From Mesonia sp008017825 (GTDB lineage: Bacteria > Bacteroidota > Bacteroidia > Flavobacteriales > Flavobacteriaceae): a DNA stretch of 64,000 nucleotides. Shown here piece after piece: positions 43,045 to 52,340 of the stretch. The notes beneath the pieces are model-generated. The model ran no database searches and was not told where the DNA came from. It worked only from the letters and a program-made list of their open reading frames with translations. The position numbers and the translations under genes were made by a program. Position 1 is the first letter of the stretch. Each line of letters opens with the position of its first letter. The DNA lies in NCBI RefSeq assembly GCF_008017825.1, contig NZ_VRLS01000086.1:372001-436000 (forward strand), written 5' to 3'.

Positions 43045-44547
43045 TTAAAAGAAGCCCATTGGTTTTTTATCGTAAGAGATTAACATGTTTTTTACAACAC
43101 GATAATGATCTAAAGCCATTTTATGGTTTTCACGACCAAAACCAGATTCTTTAACTCCACCAAAAGGTGCATGAGCAGGATAGGTATTGTATTGGTTTAC
43201 CCAGACTCTACCAGCTTGTATTGCTCGTGGTACTTGGTATAATTCGTGAGCGTCACGTGACCAAACCCCTGCGCCTAGACCGTAAGGTGTGTCGTTTGCA
43301 ATAGCAATAGCTTCTTCCGTTGTTTTAAACGTTGTTAAAGCTACAACAGGTCCAAAAATTTCTTCTTGGAATACACGCATTTTATTGTTTCCTTTTAAAA
43401 TAGTGGGTTGAACGTAGTAACCGTCGGCTAATTCACCTTCATAATTACCAGCATCACCTCCAGCTAACACCGCTGCACCTTCTTCAATACCAATTTTAAT
43501 ATAGTTTAATATTTTTTCGTATTGTGCTTTAGATACCTGAGAACCAATCATAGTTTCTGGATCCAATGGGTTTCCTGGTTTCACTAATTTTAAGCGTTCT
43601 TGCATTTTTTCTACAAAACGATCTGCAATATCTTCGTGTACTAAAATACGAGAAGGAGATGTACAAATTTCACCTTGATTTAAGGCAAACATTAATGCAC
43701 CTTCTACAGCCTTGCTAAAAAATTCATCATCTTGATCTGCTACAGATGGGAAGAAAATATTAGGAGATTTTCCACCTAATTCCATAGTTACAGGAATAAT
43801 ATTTTCTGCTGCATTATGCAATACCGTACGTCCTGTTTCTGTAGAACCTGTAAATGATAATTTAGCAATACGTTTAGATGTTGCTAAGGCTGCACCAGCT
43901 TCTTTACCAAAACCAGTTACAATGTTTAGTACACCTGCAGGTAAAATATCACCAATTAGTTCCATTAAGGCCATAACACTCGTAGGTGTTTGTTCAGCGG
44001 GTTTTACCACTGCTGTACAACCTGCTGCTAAAGCTGGTGCAATTTTCCAGGCTAACATTAACATTGGAAAATTCCAAGGAATAATTTCACCAACAACACC
44101 AACTGGTTCGTGTAATACTATACTAACAGTATCTTTATCGTGTTCAGAAATACTACCTTCATCTGCACGAATAACTCCTGCAAAATAACGGAAGTGATCG
44201 ATACAGTAAGGAATATCTGCCGCACGTGCTTCACGAATTGGCTTACCATTATCAATAGTTTCTAAGGTTGCTAAATACTCTAAGTTATCTTCCATAACCT
44301 GAGCAATTTTTAATAACGCATTGCTACGTTCTGTTGCAGATGAGTTGCTCCACGCTGGGAAAGCCTCGTGTGCTGCATCTAATGCAAGATCGATATCTTC
44401 TTGTGTAGATCTTGCTGCTTGGGTAAATACTTTTCCATCTACGGGAGATCTGTTTTCAAAATATTGACCTTTAATTGGGTCAACAAATTTTCCTCCAATA
44501 AAATTCCCGTATCTTTCTTTAAAATCGGGTTTTGTTACATTTGCCAT
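43045..44547 (-). CDS. NAD(P)-dependent aldehyde dehydrogenase (ExaC/AcoD-like)
   Basis: Oxidises an aldehyde, probably acetaldehyde, to the acid. 500 residues with catalytic C295 in NQGEICTSPSR and general base E256 in MELGGKSP; the cofactor region reads IPWNFPMLMLAWK and FTGSTETGR. The GEICTxPSR cysteine environment is the mark of the acetaldehyde dehydrogenase group (AcoD, ExaC). The AraC-type regulator gene lies 211 bp upstream in the same direction and probably controls it. Strong terminator downstream. Confidence 0.9.
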   Translation of the reverse strand: MANVTKPDFKERYGNFIGGKFVDPIKGQYFENRSPVDGKVFTQAARSTQEDIDLALDAAHEAFPAWSNSSATERSNALLKIAQVMEDNLEYLATLETIDNGKPIREARAADIPYCIDHFRYFAGVIRADEGSISEHDKDTVSIVLHEPVGVVGEIIPWNFPMLMLAWKIAPALAAGCTAVVKPAEQTPTSVMALMELIGDILPAGVLNIVTGFGKEAGAALATSKRIAKLSFTGSTETGRTVLHNAAENIIPVTMELGGKSPNIFFPSVADQDDEFFSKAVEGALMFALNQGEICTSPSRILVHEDIADRFVEKMQERLKLVKPGNPLDPETMIGSQVSKAQYEKILNYIKIGIEEGAAVLAGGDAGNYEGELADGYYVQPTILKGNNKMRVFQEEIFGPVVALTTFKTTEEAIAIANDTPYGLGAGVWSRDAHELYQVPRAIQAGRVWVNQYNTYPAHAPFGGVKESGFGRENHKMALDHYRVVKNMLISYDKKPMGFF

Positions 44548-44758
44548 ATTACTGTGTTTTAATTTTTTTTAAATTCTGCTTGAAAAACCAAGCGTTTGTA
44601 ATGATGGTACAAATGTATAATGGAAGAGGAGTTTCTTATTTATTGAAATGGTTCAAAAACTTATGAAAACAGTTCAAGTTGTGTTTTTTAATGTTAAGTA
44701 AATATTGATGTAAGTGTAAGTGTATGAAAATCAATTTATTGTAAATGTTTTGTGTTTT

Positions 44759-45592
44759 TTATATTTCCGTTGGACTAATTCCAAACTTGTTTTTGAAGGC
44801 TATGCTAAAATTAGATAGGTTATTATATCCTATATCTAAATAAATATCAGATGGTTTTAAATCGCCTCCTTGTAAAAGTTCTTTTGCCTTTTGCAGTCGT
44901 TTATCTTTTAACCATTTTCCTGGAGCTTCTTTATACTCGGCAGTAAAATGCCTTTTAAAAGTAGACAAACTCATATTACATAAAAAGGCAATTTCTTCTA
45001 ATTTTAAATTAGAATGTATGTGATCTTCTACAATGTTTTTAAAAGGAGAAACTTCTTTAGATATTAATGCGTGTAAGTAATGCTCAAATTCATTACCATA
45101 TTTATCTAGTAAATACAGTAATATTTCTTCAAATTTAAGCGATAGCATAGCATCACAATAGGCACTGTTTTCAAAGGTTTTAGACGATAATGAGCTTATA
45201 AAAGATGCAATATAATCGTCGTTTTCAATCACAAAATAAGGCACTTTTTCTTGATATGGCTTAACGTCTTTAGTGTATTTGCTTAAAAAATCGGTAAGTT
45301 TTTTTTCAGAAAAAAAGAAGAGTTTACAATAGTAAATCGCTTCGGTATCTAACAACTCTGTCCAAAGCCAGTTCCCTTTTTTTAATAGTAATGACTGTTC
45401 GCTATTAACTGCTTTAGAGGTGTTTGCAAAATGAACTTGCTTTTTTCCTACTTGGAGAAAGCTGAACATATTCATACTTAAATTTACCTTGCTTTTAACA
45501 ACATCACTAGTCATTTTAAAGTCGTACACAAAAATGTCTTTGCTTTTTGATGGTGTATCAAAGTAAATTTCAGGAATATTCTCTATAGCCAT
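44759..45592 (-). CDS. AraC family transcriptional regulator
   Basis: 277 residues. The N-terminal ~165 residues are a sensing domain without a recognisable cupin metal site. The C-terminal AraC DNA-binding domain has two helix-turn-helix units: LKLEEIAFLCNMSLSTFKRHF and the LQGGDLKPSDIYLDIGYNN, then LSNFSIAFKNKFGISPTE signature. Located just upstream of the aldehyde dehydrogenase gene on the same strand, so it is its likely activator. It diverges from ctpA/ccoI. Confidence 0.88.
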   Translation of the reverse strand: MAIENIPEIYFDTPSKSKDIFVYDFKMTSDVVKSKVNLSMNMFSFLQVGKKQVHFANTSKAVNSEQSLLLKKGNWLWTELLDTEAIYYCKLFFFSEKKLTDFLSKYTKDVKPYQEKVPYFVIENDDYIASFISSLSSKTFENSAYCDAMLSLKFEEILLYLLDKYGNEFEHYLHALISKEVSPFKNIVEDHIHSNLKLEEIAFLCNMSLSTFKRHFTAEYKEAPGKWLKDKRLQKAKELLQGGDLKPSDIYLDIGYNNLSNFSIAFKNKFGISPTEI

Positions 45593-45788
45593 TCAAGTTC
45601 TTTTTTAGTGTATGGAATAATCTATAAAACCAAGTCGGCAAGTTAACGCGTATTTTTCAGTAGTCAATGAAAGAGACTAAAAGATTCCAATGCTTTTTCG
45701 ATTATATATATTCAAATATTGATGTAGAATTTTCCGTAGTGAGCTTATTTTAGTAATGGTATTATTCAAAAACCAAATCTAAAAAGTG

Positions 45789-45835
45789 AAACTGACAAAA
45801 GTCATCTTTTTAAGACTTCATTCTCTAGACCTTTG
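45789..45835 (+). promoter_or_regulatory. Crp/Fnr-type operator and promoter of ctpA/ccoI
   Basis: Palindrome TGAC-AAAA-GTCA at 45793-45804 in a 21-bp block identical to one upstream of ccoS. A -7-like box GACCTTTG lies at 45828-45835, 29.5 bp from the palindrome centre, so the centre would be near -41.5. Confidence 0.7.
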
Positions 45836-45855
45836 CTATAAGTTTAGAGGAAGTT

Positions 45856-48282
45856 ATGGAAAACTGTTATCACTGTGGAGACCCTTGTGCCGATAAGATA
45901 ATTGAGCATCAGAATAAATTTTTCTGCTGTAATGGTTGTAAAACTGTATTTGAAATTCTGCATGAAAATGACTTAACGTATTACTACGATTTGCAAGCAA
46001 ATCCTGGTAAAACACCCCTAGAAATAGAGGGGAGGTTCGATTTTCTTGATAACCAAAACATTTTAGATCAATTATTAGAGTTTAACGAGCAAGATACTCA
46101 AATTGTCTCCTTTGTGGTTCCTCATATTCATTGTAGTTCGTGTATTTGGGTGTTAGAAAATTTAAATAAAATTCACCCAGCGATAAAAAATGCTCAAGTT
46201 AATTTTCCGCAGAAATTGGTTAGAATTACCTATAATAATTCAGAAATAACACTAAAAGAACTCGTCTTATTACTTTGTAAAATTGGTTATGAGCCAAGCA
46301 TTTCACTTGAGGATTTTAATAAAAAAGAAAAGAAAATAGACCGTAGCCTTATCTATAAGTTGGGCGTGGCTGGTTTTGCCTTCGGAAATATCATGTTTTT
46401 ATCTTTTCCGGAATATTTTGAAGTGAGTGAATTTTGGCTAGATCAATTTAAAATACTTTTTCGGTGGTTAATGTTTGCATTTTCTGTGCCTGTGGTTTTT
46501 TATTCAGGTAGAGATTATTTTATTTCAGCATATAAGGGGTTACGTTCTAAGATTTTAAATATAGACGTTCCCATTGCTATAGGTATTTCGGTACTGTTCT
46601 TACGGTCTACCCTAGAAATTGTAATGGATTGGGGGACTGGCTTTTTTGATAGTCTTGCGGGATTAGTTTTCTTCTTATTGTTAGGTAAATTTTTTCAACA
46701 AAAAACCTATGCGTTTCTTTCTTTTGAGAGAGATTATAAATCTTATTTTCCGATAGCTGTCACTCAATTAGTTGAAAACTATCAACACGATCAAAAAAAA
46801 TCAGATAAAACTAATTTCAGTAAAACTGAAATTCAAACACCTGTATATGAACTTGAGCCGGGCAATCGCATTTTAATACGTAATAACGAACTTATCCCAA
46901 CTGATGGAATTCTCATAAAGGGAGCTGCACTTATAGATTATAGTTTCGTCACGGGAGAGGCAGCACCTGTAGTTAAATATTCTGGAGATAAAATATATGC
47001 CGGCGGAAAGCAACAAGCAGGAATTATTGAAATTGAAGTGACCAAAAAAGTAGAGCAATCATACTTAACACAGTTATGGAATAATGAGGTGTTTAGTAAG
47101 AACAAAGCCCTCACTTTTGAAAATATTACCGATCAAATAAGCCGAAGATTTACACTCGTCATTTTAAGTATTGCGGTACTATCTACTATTTTTTGGCTTT
47201 TTAAGGATTTGAGTATTGCTTTTAATGTCTTTACAGCGGTTCTTATAGTTGCTTGTCCTTGTGCAATCGCACTTGCAGCACCTTTTACATTGGGTAATAT
47301 GCTACGTATTTTTGGAAAACACAATTTGTACCTCAAAGAAAGTTTGGTTATCGAACAGATGGCAAAAGTTGATACAGTAGTTTTTGATAAAACAGGAACT
47401 CTTACTACGCATAGCAAAAACTTAATCAGTTATCAAGGTATATCGCTCACAGAGATTGAACAAAAAGTCCTAACCAGCACTTTACGAGCATCTAACCATC
47501 CATTAAGTCGAGCTTTGTATGAATTTCTTCAAGGAAATGAGATCTATATTTTAGATGATTTTGAAGAAAAGACTGGAAAAGGAATTTCGGGACTTTACGG
47601 AAACACAAGCGTTAAAGTTGGGAGTTATGCGTTTGTAGGAAACAAAAATCTAACTTCTGAAACCGAAACGACCCAAGTTCATATAAGTATAAATAAAGAC
47701 TACAAAGGTTGTTACGTACTGCATAACAATTATCGGGAAGGAATGAAAAAACTCTTTGCAAAATTGAGTGAAACCGCAAATCTTGTGGTGCTTTCAGGCG
47801 ATAATGATGGCGAGAGAGAATTTCTTAAAAGTCAATTACCACCATTCTCACAATTAAAATTTAACCAGAAACCAAACGATAAACTCCGTTACATTAAAAA
47901 ATTACAAGAGCAAGGTAAAAAAGTAATGATGGTTGGTGATGGATTAAATGATGCTGGAGCACTGGCTCAAAGCGATGTTGGTATAGCAGTTTCCGAAGAT
48001 ATAAATGTTTTCTCCCCGGCATGTGATGGGATAATCGATGCTAAAAAATTACAAGGATTAACTCAGTTTATGTCGCTTTCGCGGAAATCTATACGGATTA
48101 TTAAATACGCATTTGTTTTCTCTCTTTTTTATAATCTAATAGGATTAGGTTTTGCCATTACAGGTAATCTAGCTCCTGTAGTAGCAGCTATTTTAATGCC
48201 CCTTAGCTCGATAAGTATTGTAGTGTTTACCACTATAAGTACGTATTTACTAGAACGGAAAACAACCTTCAAAAACTCTTGA
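45856..48282 (+). CDS. ccoI: Copper-transporting P1B-type ATPase for cbb3 oxidase assembly
   Basis: Exports copper to the periplasmic side for building the CuB centre of cbb3 oxidase (CcoI/CtpA/FixI type). 808 residues: N-terminal Cys-rich metal-binding unit (CYHCGDPC, then CCNGC), HMA domain with HCSSCIW (about 93-99), eight membrane helices, CPCAIALA in helix 6, phosphorylation site DKTGTLT and hinge GDGLNDAGAL. The Cys-rich N-terminal finger before the HMA domain is typical of the cbb3-associated group. It leads into ccoS-ccoNO-ccoQ-ccoP, which has a second copy of the same operator. Confidence 0.93.
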   Translation: MENCYHCGDPCADKIIEHQNKFFCCNGCKTVFEILHENDLTYYYDLQANPGKTPLEIEGRFDFLDNQNILDQLLEFNEQDTQIVSFVVPHIHCSSCIWVLENLNKIHPAIKNAQVNFPQKLVRITYNNSEITLKELVLLLCKIGYEPSISLEDFNKKEKKIDRSLIYKLGVAGFAFGNIMFLSFPEYFEVSEFWLDQFKILFRWLMFAFSVPVVFYSGRDYFISAYKGLRSKILNIDVPIAIGISVLFLRSTLEIVMDWGTGFFDSLAGLVFFLLLGKFFQQKTYAFLSFERDYKSYFPIAVTQLVENYQHDQKKSDKTNFSKTEIQTPVYELEPGNRILIRNNELIPTDGILIKGAALIDYSFVTGEAAPVVKYSGDKIYAGGKQQAGIIEIEVTKKVEQSYLTQLWNNEVFSKNKALTFENITDQISRRFTLVILSIAVLSTIFWLFKDLSIAFNVFTAVLIVACPCAIALAAPFTLGNMLRIFGKHNLYLKESLVIEQMAKVDTVVFDKTGTLTTHSKNLISYQGISLTEIEQKVLTSTLRASNHPLSRALYEFLQGNEIYILDDFEEKTGKGISGLYGNTSVKVGSYAFVGNKNLTSETETTQVHISINKDYKGCYVLHNNYREGMKKLFAKLSETANLVVLSGDNDGEREFLKSQLPPFSQLKFNQKPNDKLRYIKKLQEQGKKVMMVGDGLNDAGALAQSDVGIAVSEDINVFSPACDGIIDAKKLQGLTQFMSLSRKSIRIIKYAFVFSLFYNLIGLGFAITGNLAPVVAAILMPLSSISIVVFTTISTYLLERKTTFKNS

Positions 48283-48340
48283 TAATGAAAAGAAGTTAAG
48301 TCGTTTTTAATTAAAAAATGAATTCAAATAAATTTTCTTT

Positions 48341-48386
48341 AACTGACAAAAGTCATCTTTTAGGAAACATCATCACGGTAATTTTA
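48341..48386 (+). promoter_or_regulatory. Crp/Fnr-type operator and promoter of ccoS
   Basis: Palindrome TGAC-AAAA-GTCA at 48344-48355, flanked as in the ctpA/ccoI promoter (AACTGAC and GTCATCTTTT). The candidate -7 box TAATTTTA is at 48379-48386, exactly 29.5 bp from the palindrome centre, the same spacing as upstream of ctpA/ccoI. Confidence 0.7.
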
Positions 48387-48405
48387 CACTATCAATAAAG
48401 TAAGC

Positions 48406-48612
48406 ATGAGTATCATCTATGTATTAATTACCGTAAGCGTTATCGTAGCTATCATATTCTTTATCGCATTTATTTATTCCGTAAAGAAGGGGCAATACGA
48501 TGATACTTATACGCCCTCCGTGAGAATGCTATTTGAAGATGAACTTGTTCATCCAAAAAACAATAAAAAGGAAACTAATAATAAAGATTTAATTAAAACC
48601 AGTAACCAATAA
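48406..48612 (+). CDS. ccoS: cbb3-type cytochrome oxidase assembly protein CcoS
   Basis: 68-residue single-pass membrane protein needed for metal or heme insertion into cbb3 oxidase. One helix (about 4-26) is followed by KKGQYDDTYTPSVRMLFEDE, the CcoS pattern of a Gln-Tyr-Asp-Asp turn after the helix. The tail is Lys/Asn-rich. The stop is 3 nt before the ccoNO start. Confidence 0.93.
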   Translation: MSIIYVLITVSVIVAIIFFIAFIYSVKKGQYDDTYTPSVRMLFEDELVHPKNNKKETNNKDLIKTSNQ

Positions 48613-48615
48613 ATT

Positions 48616-50820
48616 ATGCAAACAGAACAATTTTACTACGATAATAAGATCGTAAAAAAGTTTGTGAATGCCACTATCTTCTGGGGTATTATCGGAATGT
48701 CAGTTGGACTTCTGCTCGCTTTTATGTTTTTATTTCCCAATGTAACCGATGGTATTTCTTGGTTAAGTTTTGGGCGTTTACGACCCTTACACACCAATGC
48801 GGTAATCTTCGCTTTTGTAGGGAACGCAATTTTTGCAGGGGTCTATTATTCTTCCCAGCGATTGCTTAAAGCAAGAATGTGGAAAGATTGGTTAAGTAAT
48901 TTAAATTTTTGGGGTTGGCAAGCCATTATTGTAGGAGCTGCGATCACATTACCATTAGGTTACACCACTTCTAAAGAATATGCCGAACTAGAATGGCCAT
49001 TTGATATTGCAATAGCATTAATTTGGGTTGCTTTTGGAGCTAACTTAATAGGAACTATCCTAAAAAGAAGGCAGCGTCATTTATATGTAGCCATTTGGTT
49101 TTACCTAGGAACTTTTGTAACCGTTGCAGTTTTACATATTGTAAATAGTATAGAACTTCCTATTTCGGCATTAAAGAGTTATTCTGTATATGCTGGGGTA
49201 CAAGATGCTTTGGTACAATGGTGGTATGGACATAATGCAGTTGCATTTTTTCTAACCACTCCTTTCCTTGGATTGATGTATTATTTTGTTCCGAAAGCTG
49301 CCAATAGACCTGTTTATTCTTATAAGTTGTCTATTGTTCATTTTTGGTCCTTAATTTTTATCTATATATGGGCAGGACCACATCATTTACTGTATTCTTC
49401 ATTACCCGATTGGGCGCAAAATCTAGGAGTAGCATTTTCTATTATGCTTTTAGCACCTTCTTGGGGAGGTATGATTAACGGACTTTTAACCTTGCGTGGT
49501 GCTTGGGATAAAGTGCGTACAGATCCTGTACTTAAATTTATGGTTGTGGCAATTACCTGTTACGGGATGGCTACGTTTGAAGGGCCTATGTTATCTCTAA
49601 AAAATGTAAATGCAATTGCTCACTTTAGTGACTGGGTTATTGCACACGTTCACGTAGGAGCATTAGGTTGGAATGGTTTCTTAACCTTCGGGATGATTTA
49701 CTATTTGGTACCTAAACTTTTCAAAACCAAATTATGGTCAACTAAACTAGCCAATGCACATTTTTGGGTAGGAACTTTAGGAATCATTATGTATGCACTT
49801 CCTATGTACGTAGCTGGATTTGTACAAGCTTCTATGTGGAAGCAGTTTAACCCTGATGGAACTTTAACTTATGGAAACTTTTTAGAAACTTTAAATGAGA
49901 TCATTCCTATGTATTGGATGCGTGCTATAGGAGGTACTTTATTTATCGTAGGTTCATTTATTATGTTGTACAACATTGTAATGACTGTTCGTCAAGGGAA
50001 TGAAGTAGAAGATGAACTAGCTGAAGCTGCACCATTACAAAAAGTAACTAAAAAACGTACCTCAAAAGAAGGTTACCATACTTGGTTAGAAAGAAGACCT
50101 GTAAAATTAACCATTTTTGCTACAATCGCAATATTAATAGGAGGTATGGTTCAGATTATTCCTTCCTTAATGGTAGATGAATATGTACCTGTTATTTCTA
50201 CGGTAAAACCTTATACGCCTTTAGAGTTAGAAGGTAGAGATATTTATATACGTGAAGGTTGTGTTTCTTGTCATTCTCAAATGATAAGACCTTTCCGAAG
50301 CGAAGTAGAGCGTTATGGGGAGTATTCAAAATCGGGAGAATATGTGTATGACCACCCATTTTTATGGGGTAGTAAAAGAACGGGTCCAGATTTAATGCGA
50401 GTAGGGCAAAAGTATAGCGATAACTGGCACTTAAATCACTTTTATGATCCGCAAAGTACAAGTTCTGGTTCTATTATGCCTTCATACAAATGGCTTATAA
50501 AAAGTAAGTTAGATAAATCTCAAACTGAAGATAAGATGGAAGCGATGGTTTCTCTTGGAGTGCCTTATACACCAGAAGAAATAGAGCGCGCTCAACAATG
50601 GATGGATGAGCAGGGAACACAAATAGAAAAAAACCTATATGCAGATCCAGATTTTGTTAAAACCTATGAAGCCGATAAAAAATATGCTCAAGAAAACGGA
50701 GAAACATTTATTGAAATGCGTAATCGGGAAGTGGTAGCACTTATTGCATACTTACAGAGGTTAGGTACAGATATAAAAATTAAAACTCAAGAAGAAATAA
50801 CTGCTAACAAAAATCAATAG
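48616..50820 (+). CDS. ccoNO: Fused cbb3 cytochrome c oxidase subunits I and II (CcoN-CcoO)
   Basis: Core of the high-affinity terminal oxidase that reduces oxygen at low concentration and pumps protons. CcoN part (about 1-470): twelve membrane helices, heme b ligand in LRPLHTNAVIF, CuB ligands in YGHNAVAFF and GPHHLLY, and high-spin heme ligand in HVHVGALGWNG. CcoO part (about 490-734): membrane anchor, then a single heme c site C549-V-S-C552-H553 and axial M621 in SIMPSYKWL. In most proteobacteria these are two genes; the one-frame fusion is usual in Bacteroidota. The linker is Lys/Arg-rich (about 470-490). Confidence 0.96.
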   Translation: MQTEQFYYDNKIVKKFVNATIFWGIIGMSVGLLLAFMFLFPNVTDGISWLSFGRLRPLHTNAVIFAFVGNAIFAGVYYSSQRLLKARMWKDWLSNLNFWGWQAIIVGAAITLPLGYTTSKEYAELEWPFDIAIALIWVAFGANLIGTILKRRQRHLYVAIWFYLGTFVTVAVLHIVNSIELPISALKSYSVYAGVQDALVQWWYGHNAVAFFLTTPFLGLMYYFVPKAANRPVYSYKLSIVHFWSLIFIYIWAGPHHLLYSSLPDWAQNLGVAFSIMLLAPSWGGMINGLLTLRGAWDKVRTDPVLKFMVVAITCYGMATFEGPMLSLKNVNAIAHFSDWVIAHVHVGALGWNGFLTFGMIYYLVPKLFKTKLWSTKLANAHFWVGTLGIIMYALPMYVAGFVQASMWKQFNPDGTLTYGNFLETLNEIIPMYWMRAIGGTLFIVGSFIMLYNIVMTVRQGNEVEDELAEAAPLQKVTKKRTSKEGYHTWLERRPVKLTIFATIAILIGGMVQIIPSLMVDEYVPVISTVKPYTPLELEGRDIYIREGCVSCHSQMIRPFRSEVERYGEYSKSGEYVYDHPFLWGSKRTGPDLMRVGQKYSDNWHLNHFYDPQSTSSGSIMPSYKWLIKSKLDKSQTEDKMEAMVSLGVPYTPEEIERAQQWMDEQGTQIEKNLYADPDFVKTYEADKKYAQENGETFIEMRNREVVALIAYLQRLGTDIKIKTQEEITANKNQ

Positions 50821-50822
50821 TT

Positions 50823-51017
50823 ATGCTAAAATTTATAAAAGGTAACTTAGAAAACATAGATGGGGTAGCAATCTACCCTATCATATCTCTGCTCATTTTT
50901 TTCATCTTCTTTGTAGTGCTTTTTTGGTGGGTTTTTACCGCAAAAAAAGAACATATCACAGAAGTAAGCAACATTCCATTAGAATTAGATAAAAATCAAA
51001 AGGAATTAACCCTATGA
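50823..51017 (+). CDS. ccoQ: CcoQ-like small membrane subunit
   Basis: 64 residues, one central helix (about 20-43, ending in WWVFTAKKEH), as in CcoQ/FixQ, which stabilises the cbb3 complex. Its stop overlaps the ccoP start (ATGA, 51014-51017), and it begins 2 nt after ccoNO. Assigned mainly from position and size. Confidence 0.8.
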   Translation: MLKFIKGNLENIDGVAIYPIISLLIFFIFFVVLFWWVFTAKKEHITEVSNIPLELDKNQKELTL

Positions 51018-51985
51018 AGACAACAGCAATTTTAAGAATAATAGGATTTTCAATTTTTGGTTATTTTTTCCTGAATTGGATTGGTACTACAGGAGAAACA
51101 TCGGTTTTTGAAGAACAAGCGTGGTGGTGGGCTCTTTTAGGTTTTTTAATCATAGCCTATGCAGCAGCTGAAATTTGTGTAGGAGCCTTAGAAAGTGTTC
51201 TACGCCGAAGCTTGAAACCAGAAGCTCTAGTGGAATACGATGAGAAACGTGTGTTAGAGAAAAAGAATCAATTTAGATGGTTAAAAGAGACTTATAAAAA
51301 TTTATTAGGAAGCCAACCCATAGAGCAGGAAGGAGAAATTATTCTTGACCATAATTATGATGGTATTCGTGAGTTGGATAATAAATTACCACCATGGTGG
51401 GTATATGGTTTTTACGCCTCTATCATTTTTGCGGTGGTATATATGGCGCGCTATCATATTTTTGATGGCATAAACCAAGATGAAGAATATCAAATAGCTG
51501 TAGCAGAAGCTAAATTAGAGATTGAAGAATACAAAAAAAATGCTAAAGATTTAGTCGACTTTAATACGGTTGAACTATTAACCGATGCTGGTGATATTAA
51601 AGCAGGTGAAACCATTTTTACAGGTAATTGTGTTGCTTGTCACAAAGTTGGTGGAGCAGGTGGTATAGGTCCAAATCTTACCGATGATCATTGGATCTTA
51701 GGAGGAGGAGTTAAAAATGTTTTTAAAACAATTTCAGAAGGAGGACGTGCAGGAAAAGGGATGGTTTCTTGGAAATCAGACTTAAAACCTTCAGAAATGG
51801 CACAAGTAGCTAGTTATGTAATTAGTTTACATGGTTCAAATCCTCCAGACGCTAAAGAAGCTGAAGGCGAAATATGGGTAGATGAAAATGCACCTGTAGA
51901 AGAAATTCAAGTTAAAATGATAGACAGCACCAACGTAGAAGTGATGATAGAAGATCAGCCTGTAACGGAAGATGTTATTCAATAA
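51014..51985 (+). CDS. ccoP: cbb3 oxidase subunit III (CcoP) with a single heme c site
   Basis: Electron-entry subunit. Three hydrophobic segments (about 7-23, 38-60 and 128-147), the last followed by the periplasmic cytochrome domain, with one heme c motif C206-V-A-C209-H210 and axial M250 in GMVSWKSDL. No second CxxCH is present, in contrast to the diheme CcoP of Pseudomonas and rhizobia. 323 residues; an acidic tail follows the heme domain. The N-terminal pair of helices is extra relative to proteobacterial CcoP. Confidence 0.92.
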   Translation: MKTTAILRIIGFSIFGYFFLNWIGTTGETSVFEEQAWWWALLGFLIIAYAAAEICVGALESVLRRSLKPEALVEYDEKRVLEKKNQFRWLKETYKNLLGSQPIEQEGEIILDHNYDGIRELDNKLPPWWVYGFYASIIFAVVYMARYHIFDGINQDEEYQIAVAEAKLEIEEYKKNAKDLVDFNTVELLTDAGDIKAGETIFTGNCVACHKVGGAGGIGPNLTDDHWILGGGVKNVFKTISEGGRAGKGMVSWKSDLKPSEMAQVASYVISLHGSNPPDAKEAEGEIWVDENAPVEEIQVKMIDSTNVEVMIEDQPVTEDVIQ

Positions 51986-52021
51986 TTTTAAAATTAATCC
52001 TGAACCCAAAACTGTTGAAAG

Positions 52022-52324
52022 ATGATGACCGAGTTAGCTAAAAGCTTAAAGTTGAGCGATCAACCTGTGATCAAAAAAATACTTGACGAAAATGGCACAA
52101 AAGTTTTAGCCATAGGATTAAAGCGTGGTGTAGAATTAACAGAACATGTGGCTCCGTGTAAAGCAAAATTATTGGTCATAAAGGGTGAGATAGACTTTAA
52201 TACAAATTCAGAAAGTCGTCGATATGCTTGCTATGAAAGTTATGATATTCCAATCAACCTTAAGCATAGTGTAGTGGCCTGGGATGACGCAATATTCTTA
52301 TTGTTTTTAAATACTAAAAAATAA
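52022..52324 (+). CDS. Small cupin-like protein in the cco cluster
   Basis: 100-residue single-domain protein with a beta-barrel-like pattern (KLLVIKGEIDF, then the SYDIPINLKHSVVAWDDAIFLLFL strand set) like a cupin. Only one histidine of the usual metal set is evident, so metal binding is uncertain. Met2 is an equally good start. It lies 36 nt after ccoP and 16 nt before ccoG, clearly inside the transcription unit. Its role in oxidase biogenesis, if any, is unknown. Confidence 0.65.
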   Translation: MMTELAKSLKLSDQPVIKKILDENGTKVLAIGLKRGVELTEHVAPCKAKLLVIKGEIDFNTNSESRRYACYESYDIPINLKHSVVAWDDAIFLLFLNTKK

Positions 52325-52340
52325 AGAATTACAAAAATTA

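Noticed and set aside
51014..51985. A hidden second heme c motif in CcoP
   Set aside because: The only other cysteine is in AEICVGALES, which lacks the second Cys and His of CxxCH.
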